A stretch of DNA of 64,000 nt, taken from Artocarpus heterophyllus. Its lineage: Eukaryota; Streptophyta; Magnoliopsida; Rosales; Moraceae. The stretch covers positions 5,645,451-5,709,450 of the forward strand of contig CM046345.1 in the NCBI GenBank assembly GCA_025403435.1, in the 5' to 3' direction. The translations under genes were made by a program, and so were the position numbers. Positions within the stretch are counted from its first letter, which is position 1, and each line of letters begins with the position of its first letter. Below the pieces are notes generated by a model that worked only from the letters and a program-made list of their open reading frames with translations, had not been told where the DNA came from and searched no databases. Of this stretch, positions 1-12,382 are shown in pieces.

Positions 1-1524
1 TTTTTTCTACAATGGTGTACTGATACGCAGAAGAATCAAAATCTAATATCTTATTTTTTTGTCTTTTTTTTGTTATCTCCTGATTAAGTTTTGACAATTA
101 AGTGAATTGGTTAATTGCTTTTGATATTTAGATTTTATTTATGTGTTTAGATTGTAAGTTTAAAATATAAATAAAAAAATAGTAAGACAACACAAAAATA
201 CGACATTAGATTTGGACTCTATGCAGAGCGCATTATCATGTTTTTCTAATTAGTGTTGGATCCAGTCAGATAATGGTGCATAACGCACTAATTGTTTTTC
301 TTTATAAGCTTCAAAAGATCACGACTCTTGGCCTTATCCTCTACAGTATATAATGCCAAAATCTTATCATGAAAACTCAGCATTCATTTAATATTGTTAT
401 ATATAGTTTGGTTCCTTCTTGGAATGATCGAGAATTTTTTGCTAGATTTCATAGCTATTGTTAGGCTATATAATAGCTAGGTTTCTGAGAATGGAAGTTT
501 ATATGGGAAATACAGTAAAGGGCTTCTATAAATTTAGTCATGTTTGTATGTTGAACAAAATTATCATGATAGAGTACTACGAATTCTAACGTCGTTTTGC
601 TCTAAACATCGCTTATTCTTTCTATTTGCTTGATTAATTGGTGTAGGAATAACACAAATTATTTGACTTTTTGTTCGGGTTAACATGTAATTTATGAGAG
701 GTATAAATTTAAAAGACAGAGTTACAGAACAATAATAAATCAAACTTTATATTACAATAGTAAAGTAGGATACTATATGAATATGGAGGGAGGAAAAATC
801 CAACCATTACTTTGAGCAATAAACATGACTGTCAAGGTCCAATAATCAGAATCCTGATATTGGGATTGTTGCGGAAATTAAAATCCTGTGCGTTGGGATT
901 GTTGTGGACTATATGAGTTGGAATTGTTATATACCATGTGTTAATTACGTCAAAATGTCTGTCTAATCCAAGGTCATGTTTACCAAAACCAAAAGGAATG
1001 TAAATGAAAAGATAATGACATTGGAAAGGATAAAAAAGTAATGAGAGTAAGCATTATTCATTATTTTTCTAGTGCTTACTTAATGATTATTTGATAGTGT
1101 ATCGAGAAATAATTTTATTCTTCTTCTTGTGGTCACTTAATTAAGAATAGAATCTTATTCAATATAATTTAAATATTATTTTTACATAACTAATAGCTAT
1201 TAAATAAAAACATTTAAATTTGAACGTCTAAGTAAATATTGCATTTATTTCATTTGATAACGAGTCAATACTAAAGGGTGTGAGAGGTATTCCCTTTTCT
1301 TGCTCCTTATATTGTGTAAAACCAATAAAACTCTCATTATTAATTTGATAATTAAACACATTATTTAAAAGGAAAGAAAATCACTCCATACTTTCTATGT
1401 CCCTTTGATGTAAAATAAACATGCCCAAATATTTATGAGCAATATTGTTAAAATAAATCTAGTCCAACTTGATTCAACCTGATTAAAAAATGCTCTGCTT
1501 ATTGTACATTTTAAGTCATGCTTT
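1..1524. other. AT-rich intergenic DNA, no gene seen
   Basis: No reading frame of useful length, RNA gene or recognisable repeat structure is visible. The sequence is AT-rich and lies left of the point where homology to the second duplicon starts (near 1,525, matching 43,519). Confidence 0.5.
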
Positions 1525-2289
1525 TTCTTCTCTTATTTATGTTGAATTAAAATAAATTGTTATCCCCAATGCTCACATCCAGCTAGCCAAAATACTTGTC
1601 AGAAAAAGAGATCCTCTTGGTCACACTGTAATCACTTCCATGCTCGCATTCCTCAAATTCATTAATCAAATTTATGGTCGAACCAAAACCTGGATTTGCC
1701 TATCAAAACGTGTCTCCTATGCTTTGGCAAGATGGCCTTCCATATTCTGGTTGTGGAGTCATCCAAAACCATAAGGTTGTCTCAAATGACACAGTCGCGT
1801 TTTGAGCGGCCACCAGATCAGGATTGTTAAGTAGGTGTAATCCGAGTATTTTACCAGCTTTCCCGTAATTGTAGTTGCTATTTCAGAAAGAACATGATAC
1901 AGAAGAATTAGCTATATCGGTTGTTTTTATATTTTAGCTTTGCTTTATTATTAGCTTGTAGTTATTTTTTTACTAGGACGTTTGTTTTAGTAAATGTTTG
2001 TTATCGTTTGATTGAAGGCATGTAAAAGCCCTCATTAGCTAATTGTAACATAGACTAGAATATTAGAGTACTGAATACAAACCTTGATTGCTTTCTTTTC
2101 TAGTTGGAGATTTTCAACTTGAGGGGCTTTTCTAAGGTAGATTTTTTGAAAACCACCATCTAAATTTGGCTGGTAAAATATTATCTTTTCAATTCTGCTA
2201 CATGAGAACATGATGATCACAACATGTTAAAAAATTAAATAGATGATAGATTCTTGATTAGTATTAATTCGTCTCATGTACTTAAGCAG

Positions 2290-2870
2290 GAGACGCATGA
2301 AATCACTTTATTAGATGGTCAACTACAGAGTCAGTTGGAAGGAACCTCGCCCATGATATATTTGGCTTTGTTCCTCAATATAGCAATATACCAGGCTGTA
2401 ATTTTCATCACCAAATGCACCAGCCCCTGTGTATATATGCAGCTTAATTAAGACGATGATAATAACAAGCTACATTAGGGCTACTTATGGGTACTTAAAT
2501 AAAACGGCCAAATATTGAAGGAAGCAAAAATTAGAAGTGATAAAGCTAGGGAATCTTCTTGTGGCGGTGATGAAAGCATCGTAGGTGTAGAAATCTCAAT
2601 CATCTGCAGTAGGGCTCGTATGCACCAAGGGAAAGCATTTCTTCTAGGAGGGATGGTGTTATGATGCTGCTAATATTATTTTTGGTAGAAATTATGTGAT
2701 GAGGTGTTGGCAGAGCATAATTACTAGAAAATGGACATCGGCTTTGGCAATAACCAGGATGACAATAGGTGCCAAGGGACCCACACCAACCCCATGTGCT
2801 GCAACATAGGCCCTTCTTGCAAAGAGCACTATTAGCTTGGATCCCACGTTGGTAAGCAACAGAGGTTTTT
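2290..2870 (-). pseudogene. GH19 chitinase fragment, copy 1 (hevein-type domain plus start of catalytic domain)
   Basis: Read on the minus strand, a chitin-binding type 1 (hevein) domain is clear in the frame 2,896-2,600 (key string [14 protein letters not shown], then further cysteines). The hinge and the start of a GH19 catalytic domain follow ([12 protein letters not shown]). After a stop and frame shift the GH19 hallmark DFYTYDAFITATRRF appears at about 2,582-2,545. A second exon fragment lies at about 2,410-2,290, very decayed here but readable in the duplicate copy. Normal family members are secreted endochitinases of about 260-320 residues. Here the signal peptide is missing, because the 5' side runs into a MITE at about 2,865. 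The first hevein cysteine is Arg (QRGIQA, where the duplicate still has QCGIQAG). The reading frame is broken, so this is a non-functional remnant. Confidence 0.75.
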
Positions 2871-3115
2871 ATAGGTTGTATTTTAGGTTTATTCAAATAC
2901 TATGTCTTTAATTTTTTATATTATTTAATGTAACTTTATATTAAATTTAGTACATAACTTTATATCTTTTCCCGGTCAACATTCAAAATTTGACCAAAAC
3001 AATTAGTCAAAATATTGTCAAATAGAAAAATAAGAACTATTTAAAAACTTAAAAAAACTATACTACACAAAATGGAGTTCTTTTTAAAATGTTTTTTGTT
3101 TTTGTTTTCTACTTC
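2865..3115 (+). mobile_element. Left part of MITE copy, split by the nest (continues at 34,298)
   Basis: The stretch starting near ttttataggttgtattttagg matches 45,040-45,330 and, more loosely, 56,243 onward. The same repeat resumes at 34,298-34,495, so the retrotransposon complex sits inside this MITE copy. The MITE itself abuts and truncates the 5' side of the chitinase fragment. Confidence 0.55.
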
Positions 3116-3378
3116 TTTTTGACAAGTAAATTGTAAAACTTATTATCTTTTGCCCAAAAAAATTAATTTTTTAAAATAAAGTCAACTTATATATATATAT
3201 ATATTATATAATGCAGTACTTAATATAAAGAATGCATGTATCACGTAGGCGTTTCTGCGTGCTCTCGATCAAAAGCATGTTGGTGGAAATAATAATTTAT
3301 ATATGAAATCTCCACCAATCAATAATTTATTGTATATAAGGTACAGATCCATATATTACAAAAGCACTTTATGTATAG
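3116..3378. other. Unassigned sequence at left edge of the nest
   Basis: This AT-rich stretch with a short TA run (about 3,190-3,210) has no counterpart in unit 2 and matches nothing else I recognise in the window. It may be filler or an unrecognised element fragment. Confidence 0.3.
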
Positions 3379-3955
3379 TTTAGACACCCAGAAATTTAAT
3401 TAGGTATGATTAGTGTATAAATGATAAATTTAGTATCTCATAATGTAATTTAAACTTAATTTAATTATTTTATAGTATTTTCAAAGTAATCTCACTTTTA
3501 ATTATTTTTATCTGTTGTATTGAATTTTAAAACAAAACAATTTATCGACTTCCAAACAAGTCCCCTTTTTTGCTAAAAACTTAGATAACTTAAAGTTGCC
3601 TGTGAAAACCAAGAGCATCCCATGGTTTTCTCCAAAACCAACTGCTCTCCCTCTCTATTTATTTCGCTCTTCTTCCTCACTCTCACTCTCTACTCTCTCT
3701 TCCCTTTCTTTCTCGCCGCCACTTTCTCTCTTCTCTCTCTCAATTTTGTTCCAAAAATTTGAGCAAGAGCTTTGATCTTCGGCTAGATTGGAAGCCTAGG
3801 AACACGATTGAGCCTCCACAAACTCGATTCAAAGCTCAGATTCGAGATTAGTTTGCTTATTTTCAAAATTCAAACTTTTGTCCCATTTTTTAAATTTTCT
3901 CTTGTATGTTAAAAATCTGAGTTTCTTGAGCTTAGAAAATCTTCAATCTAGGTTT
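3379..3955 (+). mobile_element. Truncated LTR fragment, same family as the LTR at 32,000-34,259
   Basis: It aligns by eye with the first about 560 bases of the LTR at 32,000. Both have a gacaccc/taacgcccc-like start followed by gaaatt-aatta, a CT-rich tract (here 3,640-3,740), then aacacgatt and a TTAGTTT-type stretch. It is cut at about 3,955. It is plausibly the remaining 5' LTR end of the decayed plus-strand Ty3/gypsy element whose 3' LTR is at 32,000, with the middle lost; that link is inference. Confidence 0.6.
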
Positions 3956-4034
3956 TATACCGATTGTTTTAGGTTATTCAAAAATTATACTTTCGATTTT
4001 TGATCTTATCGAATATATATCTTTATATATATAT
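3956..4034 (-). repeat. Inverted scrap of the duplicon MITE at a rearrangement junction
   Basis: The reverse complement matches 34,415-34,480 nearly base for base over about 55 nt (key run aatcgaaagtataatttttg). It joins a truncated LTR on the left to a truncated integrase frame on the right. It is therefore either filler DNA from a repair event or a broken second MITE insertion. Confidence 0.6.
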
Positions 4035-5221
4035 TAGATTCTTCTTACCAGTTTCATGCCAACATATAAGCGACCTGTATTTTCGTCCATTTAGAGGCTC
4101 ATAAGGTGCCATCCCAATTGTTGCCTGGTAGCTATTGTTATACGTAAACTCTGCTAATGGCAACATTTTATACCAGCTGGTCTTGAAGTTGAGAGTACAG
4201 GCCCGAAGTATATCCTCTAAGATCAGGTTCGTCCTCTTTGTTTGGCCATCAGTCTGAGGATAGAAAGCTGTACTGAAATGCAACTTGGTCCCCATAGCAG
4301 TCTGTACACTTTTCCAGAACTTGGATGTGAACCTGCCATCACGATCTGAGATGATTGACTTGGGAATTCCATGAAGTCATACTATCTCCTTGACATAGAG
4401 TTTCGCTAACCGTTCCATAGAGTAAGTGATCCTGATAGGAATGAAATGTGCCATCTTCGTCAGTTGATCCACAACAACCCAGATAGCATCATAACCATTC
4501 ATAGTTTTGGGTAAACCGGTAATGAAATCCATTGTTATATCCTTCCATTTTCATTCTGATATCTAGATATACTGTAAATCACCGCCAGGTCTCAGGTGTT
4601 CAATTTTAACTTGGTAGCATGTCAAGCATTTCTTCGTATACATAGCAACATCATGTTTCATTCCAAACCACTAGAAATTACCCCTTAGATCATTATACAT
4701 CTTTGTTGCACTTGATGAATTGAGTAAGGAGTGTCATGCATTTCTGCCAAGATTCTTTCCCTTAAACCATCAACATTAGGAACACATAAGCGGTCTTTGA
4801 GGTGTAGAGTTCCATCATCCGCAATACAAAACTCTTCACATTTCCCTTCTTTCATCTCCTGCTTAATCCTTGCTAGGCTTACATCTTCATCTTGCTTACT
4901 CCGAATCTCATCATGTAGCGTTGGAGCCAGAGTGAGTGTTGATAGATGGCCTGTGACTAGTTCCAAACCGAAGTCTAGAATTTCCTTTCTCAAAGGTTGA
5001 GACATTACTTGCAATGACATCAATGTAGCAACTGACTTCCTACTCAGAGCATCAGCCACTCGGTTAGCTTTTCCAGGATGATAAAGGATTTCACAATCAT
5101 AATCCTTCACCAATTACAGCCATCTTCGCTGTCTCATGTTCAGGTTCTTCTGAGTGAAAAAGTACTTTAAACTCTGATGATCGGTGCAAATCTTACATTG
5201 GACCCTATATAAGTAATGCCT
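4035..5221 (-). pseudogene. RNase H tail and integrase of the minus-strand Ty3/gypsy element, 3'-truncated
   Basis: The RNase H tail is seen as HPGKANRVADALSRKS, preceded by an in-frame stop where family members have Glu (RWL-stop-LVKDYDCE). The integrase follows: zinc-binding region, then core with DFITGLP, a [17 protein letters not shown] stretch, SDRDGRF, and PQTDGQT with the downstream Glu (LILEDILRA). The frame loses identity after HETGKKNL at about 4,035, so the integrase C-terminal domain is deleted. It would have joined element cDNA to the host genome. Confidence 0.88.
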
Positions 5222-6172
5222 CTATATTTTCAGTGTGAAAACGACTGCTGCTAACTCGAAGTCATGAGTAGGATAGTTCTTTTCATAGTCCTTTAGTTGT
5301 TTTGATGCATAAGCAATTACTCTGTCATTCTGCATTAAGACTGCACCAAGGCGCATCTTAGAAGCATCGCTGTAAATTACAAATCTGTCACTTCCTTCTT
5401 GAATTGCCAATACCGAAGCTATCATTAGCCTCTTCTTCAGTTCTTGGAAACTCTTCTCGCATGCTTCTGTCCATGCATACTTCTTTCCCTTACGAGTCAG
5501 ATTCGTGAGGGGTGCTGCTATCTTGGAGAAGTTTTCCACAAATCTCCGGTAATAACCCGTTAGGCCCAAAAAGCTCCTTATCTCACTTGCATTTGTCGGT
5601 TGTTTCCAGTCGAGAACAGCCTCTACCTTAGCAGGGTCTACCATGATTCCTTCTTTTGATATTACATGCCCCAAGAAAGACACTCTATCGAGCCAGAACT
5701 CACACTTGGAGAGTTTTGCATACAGCTTGTATCTTCTTAATGTCTCCAGCACTAATTTTTAAATACTCCTCGTGTTCTTCCCGATTCATCAAATAAACAA
5801 GAATATCATCGATAAACACAACAACAAATTTATCAAGGAAATCCTTGAATACCCGATTCATCAGGTCCGTAAATGCTGCAGGTGCATTTGTTAGACCGAA
5901 AGGCATAACCACAAATTCATAGTGACCATACCTCGATCTAAAGGCTATTTTGGGGATGTCTCCTTCTTTAATCTTTAGCTGGTGATATCCTGACCGTAGA
6001 TCGATCTTTGAAAATACAGAAGCACCCTTAAGCTGATCAAACAAATCATCTATTTGAGGCAACAGGTACTTGTTCTTGATCGTCACCTTGTTCAGCTCTC
6101 TATAATCGATACAGAGTCTCATAGTGCCATCTTTCTTCTTTACAAACAAGACTGGAGCTCCCCATAGTGAGT
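5222..6172 (-). pseudogene. Reverse transcriptase and RNase H of the minus-strand Ty3/gypsy element
   Basis: RT motifs are clear: [45 protein letters not shown], and the catalytic box FIDD in place of the usual YVDD. A frameshift lies between about 5,750 and 5,700. Next come the thumb and connection segment ([32 protein letters not shown]) and RNase H ([18 protein letters not shown]). The N-terminal part of RT lies beyond the nested insertion at 18,258. Removing that insertion and one TSD copy restores the frame ([10 protein letters not shown]). Confidence 0.9.
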
Positions 6173-9065
6173 AACTCTATAACGCCCCCCTTACGGACGT
6201 CACATATGTCGTTACATACTTTCATTTAATACTTTACTTAAAGACAAACCATATAACTTAAAGATAGTTTGAAAACATAACCCAGGATCCATGCATGCAT
6301 TTTTTTTTTATAAAACATTCAATAAATTAAACCTTATTAATAATGATAATAATAATTTACTTGATCTTAAACATTCTTTAAATTGTTAGCCAAAACCGTA
6401 AGAATAGAAACAAACATTCAAACCATCTTAGAAAACATACTTACAGTTCGGCAGACCGAACTTGAGGGTTCGGCAGGCCGTCCGAGATAAATAAAAACTT
6501 TTCAGAAAACTTAATTTAAAGACAAGTTCAATATTTCAACATGCACGAAGACAAAATTCTTAAAATGATAAAATAAAATATTAAAAACATAGTTCTTGTA
6601 TTCTTTAAAACTTAACAAATAAATATGTTCTAATAATAAATCATAGCTTAAATCATAAAACTTGCTTCTTTGGCGTTCTTCTGGTTACAATTCATCTTGC
6701 TTAGCTCACACGCCTTTCCATGCCCTACACCTAGTCCATCACCTTCTTACCCTTATCTGCAACATGACATAAACTGAATAAGCTAAAGCTTAGTAAGTAC
6801 ATTGTAATCTCACAACTTAAATCATTTATGAACATCATCATCATCATACATCTTAATACTGCACTAGGCACATTCTCATAGGAACATATCTTTCATTACT
6901 TTGACCATATTAAAATTCATTTTATCTTAAGAGCCCAAGTGTTACATCATAATCATCATTGTAGGCGCGCCGTCATAAGAGGAAAAGGGTAGCTAATCCT
7001 AAACCAAACATGAAATCATAACATATCATAACATTGGTGTGCAACACTTATTAGGTGATACATATATATATAACTTTCATGCTTTAAAATACGTCATCAT
7101 CATACATGCATAACTTTATGAACATCAAAATATTTCATAAGAAAACTTTAAATGAAACCATCATAAAATCCATCATAGAATAATTATCATTATGCACATA
7201 ATTTCAAACCTTATAAAACATATCATGTTGTAGGTGAGAATGTACTTACCTTTTTTTAGCTAGCTTACTTAACCTTAAATGTATCGGTGACGACGCCGCG
7301 GTCTCGATGTGCTTGTTCCTTAGTGTGTTAATGCCATTTATTCATTTAAAGATACAAAATAAAATTAATACTTATTTTCATAGAATAAAACATCCATTCC
7401 ATATCACATCACACGTATATTCATCTCTTGCAAACATAATTCATAACTTGCATTTATAACCATAATCATCAAAACTATCAACAAAAATATATTTCTGACC
7501 TTCATGAATTAAAAATTTAATAACTCAACATTCTCATATAATTTAAGTACCACACTTGGCAGGAACCAAAATAATACATAAATATATTACCATGATTTTT
7601 CATTTATCATAAAAATTTCATTTAGTATCTAAAAACAAGTCTTACATATCAAACATGAAATCTGCCAGCAATAGTAAGGTAGTGAACTACTTCAAACTCA
7701 GGTCCATTTATTACTTTTTGACATCACAGAAAAATTTACAAAAATTAACATATAAAATAGACATATAGAACTCTAACATATCCAAAAATTGGCTTCAACA
7801 AAAATCGGATTAGGTTAAAACACACATTTGAAATCATAAATAAAACTAACTTAGGTTTGACAAGCAGCGAGTAATCTTTAGTAAACATTTTCAAACAATT
7901 AAAACACATCAATTTAAACTCTAAAATTATTACTAACAACTTATTAACATAAATCACAATACCACAAAATTATCTCAACACCTATAAAATCATTTAATCA
8001 CACAAAACATCACATAACCAAAAAGTCCAACCATTTTACTGTTAAAGCAGTTTCTAGACCTAGTCTTACTAAAAATTCCATAACATAAAATACTCATCAA
8101 ATCATTACCAAACTTTCCAGTTCATAACTTAACATATATATGAACATTCTTGCCAAATTTTGTAGCAAACAAAGCGCGTTTACCTCTTAACAAAAATCAC
8201 ATTTTCAAGCATCATAACCAAACAGCAACATTTTTACTGTGAGTGGCAGTGGGTAGAAAATTCATATCTTAATCTAGAAAAATCGAAATAAGTTGAAACT
8301 TGGAAGAACATTACATAACATATATATGAACATCATATCAAAATATTAGAGCAAAATAAGATTCCTAGACAAAGTTATGGCTGTCAAAGTAAGGAGGAAA
8401 ACATATTTCAGAAATACCGAAAATGGCTCTTACCCCAAAATGAAGCTTCTCTAGTTTATCTTTGAATTTGGCTAGGTGGAAAGTGAGATTTCTTGGTGTT
8501 CTTTTAGATGTTTGCAGGCAGGGAAAAATGGAGAAGAAAATGTAGAGAAGAGAGAGTGAAAGAGAGGAGACGTGAGAGAGAGAGAAAAGAACGTTTACGT
8601 GAAAAATGAGAATGGTGAGAAAGGAAAGAGATAATCTCTCTTTAATTTCAGAAATTTTCTAATTAATTTGAGGCAAGCTTCACATGGAAAGTGGAGTGGA
8701 TTGAGGGAAAGAAAGGTCAAAGTTCCAAGAATGGTTCAAGTTACCATATTTCACTTCTTCAAAATAGGAAATCATATCAATTACATTTAATCAATCAAGA
8801 GTCAATTATTTAATTTCCTTAAATGAGGAAAATAATCCATAAATATGCCAATCAATCATCAATCATTATCCAATCACAACCAATCATCATCGTCACATTT
8901 TTAGGAGACTTCAACTGACTGCTCGTCAGCTGTCATCGGCCTGCCGACTGCGCAGCCCGGCCTGCCAATGGTTTCCCTCGGCCTGTCGATTGTTGAGGGG
9001 CAATTCGGTGCCGATCCTAAAGGTTCGGCCTGCCGAACTGCCCTCACATACAAGGATACATCATA

Positions 9066-11427
9066 TGTAACGCCCCTATATGGGGGTTAACAGTTTTTAA
9101 TGAGATAAAATAAAAATAAATAATAAAAGTAAAACCTTAAAAATTAAAATTTGCTCGGGACTTAAATGAAAACTCTCAACTCAAAAATAAAAATATAAAC
9201 GATAAATAAACCACAGTTTTAATGTAGCACCTTAAATTTAATAATATAAACTGTTGTCATCATCATTTTAACCCTCAACACATTGTAATACAGTCATAGA
9301 AAGTAATAATTGATGCTTACATTATCATGAAGAACATTCTCAACAATTGAAGCAGTCCCAATGTAATATAGCTACATCACTTCCTCAACTATATTTCTCG
9401 TAGCCACCTCACACTTAGTGAGTCCTGAAAAGATAAAAATATAAGGGTATGAGCAACACTATGCTCAGTAGAGAAAGCCATTACTCACCTTCAGGTTTTT
9501 ATCATTACCACATTAAAATCTGCATGGTTAGTAAGTCACATCATATTCCAGATTATGAGGTTTATTATGATCACATCTTATGGATACCGTAGTTAATCAT
9601 TACCAAGTGTCATAATTACACATTTATACAAATATTACCAATCATCATTGTTCCTAGGTATCCATGTTAAATTGAGTATCACTCAACTCATCGAAACCCA
9701 AATGGGCGCACTTGATCACCCTATAAACATTCCAAGGGTGTTCCGGTGAGGGGACATCAAGCCCCGAGTCCTCACCAAGTCGATTCCTGTACAGTGTGTT
9801 CTGGGACTTTCAACCCAAGGAAGCGTCATCGCCTTCCCCCTATTTTACCTTTTAGGGTATTCATGCCCAAGGACGTAACCGTCGCCCTCTTCATGTCTCA
9901 CAATTTCTCTATATTGAATCATTATCAATAGAGTTAGTTTTCCTAACCATGCTTCTCAATTTATAACATGTGTCAATTCATTATGTTCCTCGCCGTACAA
10001 TACAAGACGAGTCCATGTCATAGTTTCATATGTGATACTCATATAATATCAGTTCAACATAGATATATATATATTGCGGCAAAACAATCAATTTTAATTC
10101 TATAAAAACCTCACAAAAGATGAGTAATAGAATCCCTACCTTTTAAGCTTATCAACAGTCTCTTAATCCTGGAATCAATTAACGTTAGCTCCATACTCCC
10201 TTGATCCTAAGGCGTGCATAAGGACAATTAAAACTAAAGCACAACATACAACTACATTCATAAATAAATCATGTGTAAACCTATCTTACTAGTATGCCAT
10301 TAAAGCTTTTATATAAATCTCTTTTGAATACCACAGTAAACAATTTTTGTCTTAACACAATATAAAATGTGAACAAGTAATCTATATGTTTTAGTCCCTA
10401 ATAAGATTCATCAATCACTTAGGATAATATTGGAAAGGTTGCAAGACATTAAAGAATTAGGTGGTGAGCAAAGATGGGTTCTTGGTTCAGGTTAGCAGCT
10501 GGTATACCATAACAAACTGGCAGATTTACTAGTTTCCAATACAAAAATTAAATAATTCTTAGAAAATAAAATACAACTCCGATTTAGGTTTATGATAGCT
10601 CGTTAGAAAGCCTAGGATGCTACTTTTCAAATATGCAAACCAATTCATAAAATTCATTTTAATTTAATCTTAGAATTTCAAGAAATAACCACTGCCCATA
10701 GGGGTATTACAAAGTTTAACAATATAAATTTTCTGTCTAGGGCATATACACTTAGACTTCATACATATGCTCCAAAATAGCAACAAACATATACTTAGGT
10801 TTAAGAACGCAAATTTGAATAATCCTTTAGTATAAAAGAAAATTTATAAATGAAAGACTAAATTTGTTCATAAGATTCTAACCTCGGATTATGGTTAGTT
10901 GGAAGCTTGAAATGGCTTCAAAACAGGTTCCTTTACTTCGGTATGACTGAAATTCTTGCTCAAATGGAGGTGATGGTGGCTGATTTTTATGGCTGCCTTG
11001 AAGAAGTTCTCTAAGTATTTTGCTTCAGCAAAGAAATGAGAAGAAGAGTGTGGGAACCGTGGAAGAGAAAGGAAGAAAAGATGAAGTCTTTGAAGAGAAA
11101 TGATAGAAACAATTATAGAGGAGACATGTTGAAGCATGTCACGGAGGAAATAAAGAAAATGAGGGTCAAGAGTAGTTGGAAAAGATATCCTTATGTCTCA
11201 TCTAAAGACTTTAACACACATAATGCCAATATGACATTTTTGAGATTTATTAGAAGTTCTAAGGCTTTTTAGTAATCATACTAAATAAATATAGGAGAAT
11301 TTTAGAAAACTTAAAAAATAGATAAAAATAAATATTATAAAATAAATTTAAATGAAGCAATTTTTTTTATACATTAAAAATTAATTTAATTACCTCAATA
11401 CCCGTTAGGAGAATAACGGGTGTCACA
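9066..11427 (-). mobile_element. 3' LTR of the cargo-carrying element
   Basis: It runs TGTAACGCCCC to GGGTGTCACA on the plus strand, 2,362 bp, matching 15,691-18,052 throughout. Single-base differences I noticed are near 9,179, 9,810 and 10,000. It lies next to the polypurine tract, so it is the 3' LTR for the minus-strand element. Open frames on either strand inside it are short and match no known family. Confidence 0.9.
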
Positions 11428-11428
11428 G

Positions 11429-11450
11429 CTCTACCCTCCTAAAAGAAATT
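11429..11450 (-). other. Polypurine tract of the cargo-carrying element
   Basis: The minus strand reads an AGGAGGGTAGAG purine run directly before the 3' LTR, preceded by gaggacgaaatttc, which commonly marks the end of plant Ty3/gypsy Tekay-type internal regions. It serves as the plus-strand DNA synthesis primer. Confidence 0.8.
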
Positions 11451-12089
11451 TCGTCCTCGAAATTTCAATTCTAGTAATACTAGTAAAAATTATGATTCCA
11501 CTATGATTCCAATTCTGAGTCTAAACCGTTAATGTTGTTTGTCCTCCAAATTTAAGTTATCGTATCTCCACTTATCCCCTTGCATAATAAATCTTACTCC
11601 TAAATCCCTCAATGAGAGTATTTCTGACAAGTTTCAACTTATAACACCGTATAATAGTCTAAGAATCTGATCAGGCATACATATTGACCATATCATGATT
11701 CCAGTCCTTCATTGTCCATGGACTGTGATTTACAATCACATTTAAGGAGATTGCCAGAGAAATTTTATATACTTCATCTTTAGGTTCCTTTTCCTTTTTG
11801 AGTAAGGAAAAGTCAAATATATTTGATTTCATACCTCAACTAATAAACTAAAACATAATCATAAAACATATATCACAAACACTTTTATTCAAAACTATAC
11901 ATTAAACTTATTCATAGAGATATTAAACGGAATCTCAGAGTTGCAAACATACCCGACATATTTTTTATTAAACAGCTATCCTCATGACACAAACATTCAA
12001 CCCAAATACTATACTCATATTTCATATGAAATATCCCCATAACTGACTCTGGTACTTCCACATAATATTAACAGAATATTACACATTAC

Positions 12090-12252
12090 AAACATGATAC
12101 GGATACGTTTCGAGAGTACAAGGCACTCCGTATACCAGCTATCCATATCATGCATGCTTAGAGGATACAAAAACATCGATAAACAAAAGATCGGACCTTA
12201 AGAAGGATGCGTTTCGAGAGCATCAAGTACTCCGTATCCAGCCATCCCGGCA
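12090..12252. repeat. Imperfect direct repeat of about 44 bp downstream of the LOG-like ORF
   Basis: Two copies starting near 12,099 and 12,206 share ggatRcgtttcgagag, then a short variable part and actccgtat-ccag. They lie in the presumed 3' untranslated part of the cargo transcript. No function is evident. Confidence 0.6.
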
Positions 12253-12382
12253 TTAGGCTCAATGAATATAAAAGATTTAACAACGACGTACCACAAGAAA
12301 CACAGAATACAAGGCAAACGGTTATTCGTAACACACGAAATACGGACACACATGCCTACATGCCAAAGATAAAACAAAAAGA

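Noticed and set aside
9746..11272. Short plus-strand and minus-strand frames in the cargo element's LTR (and identical ones at 16,371-17,897)
   Set aside because: They are duplicated only because LTRs are duplicated; no family resemblance and low-complexity composition.
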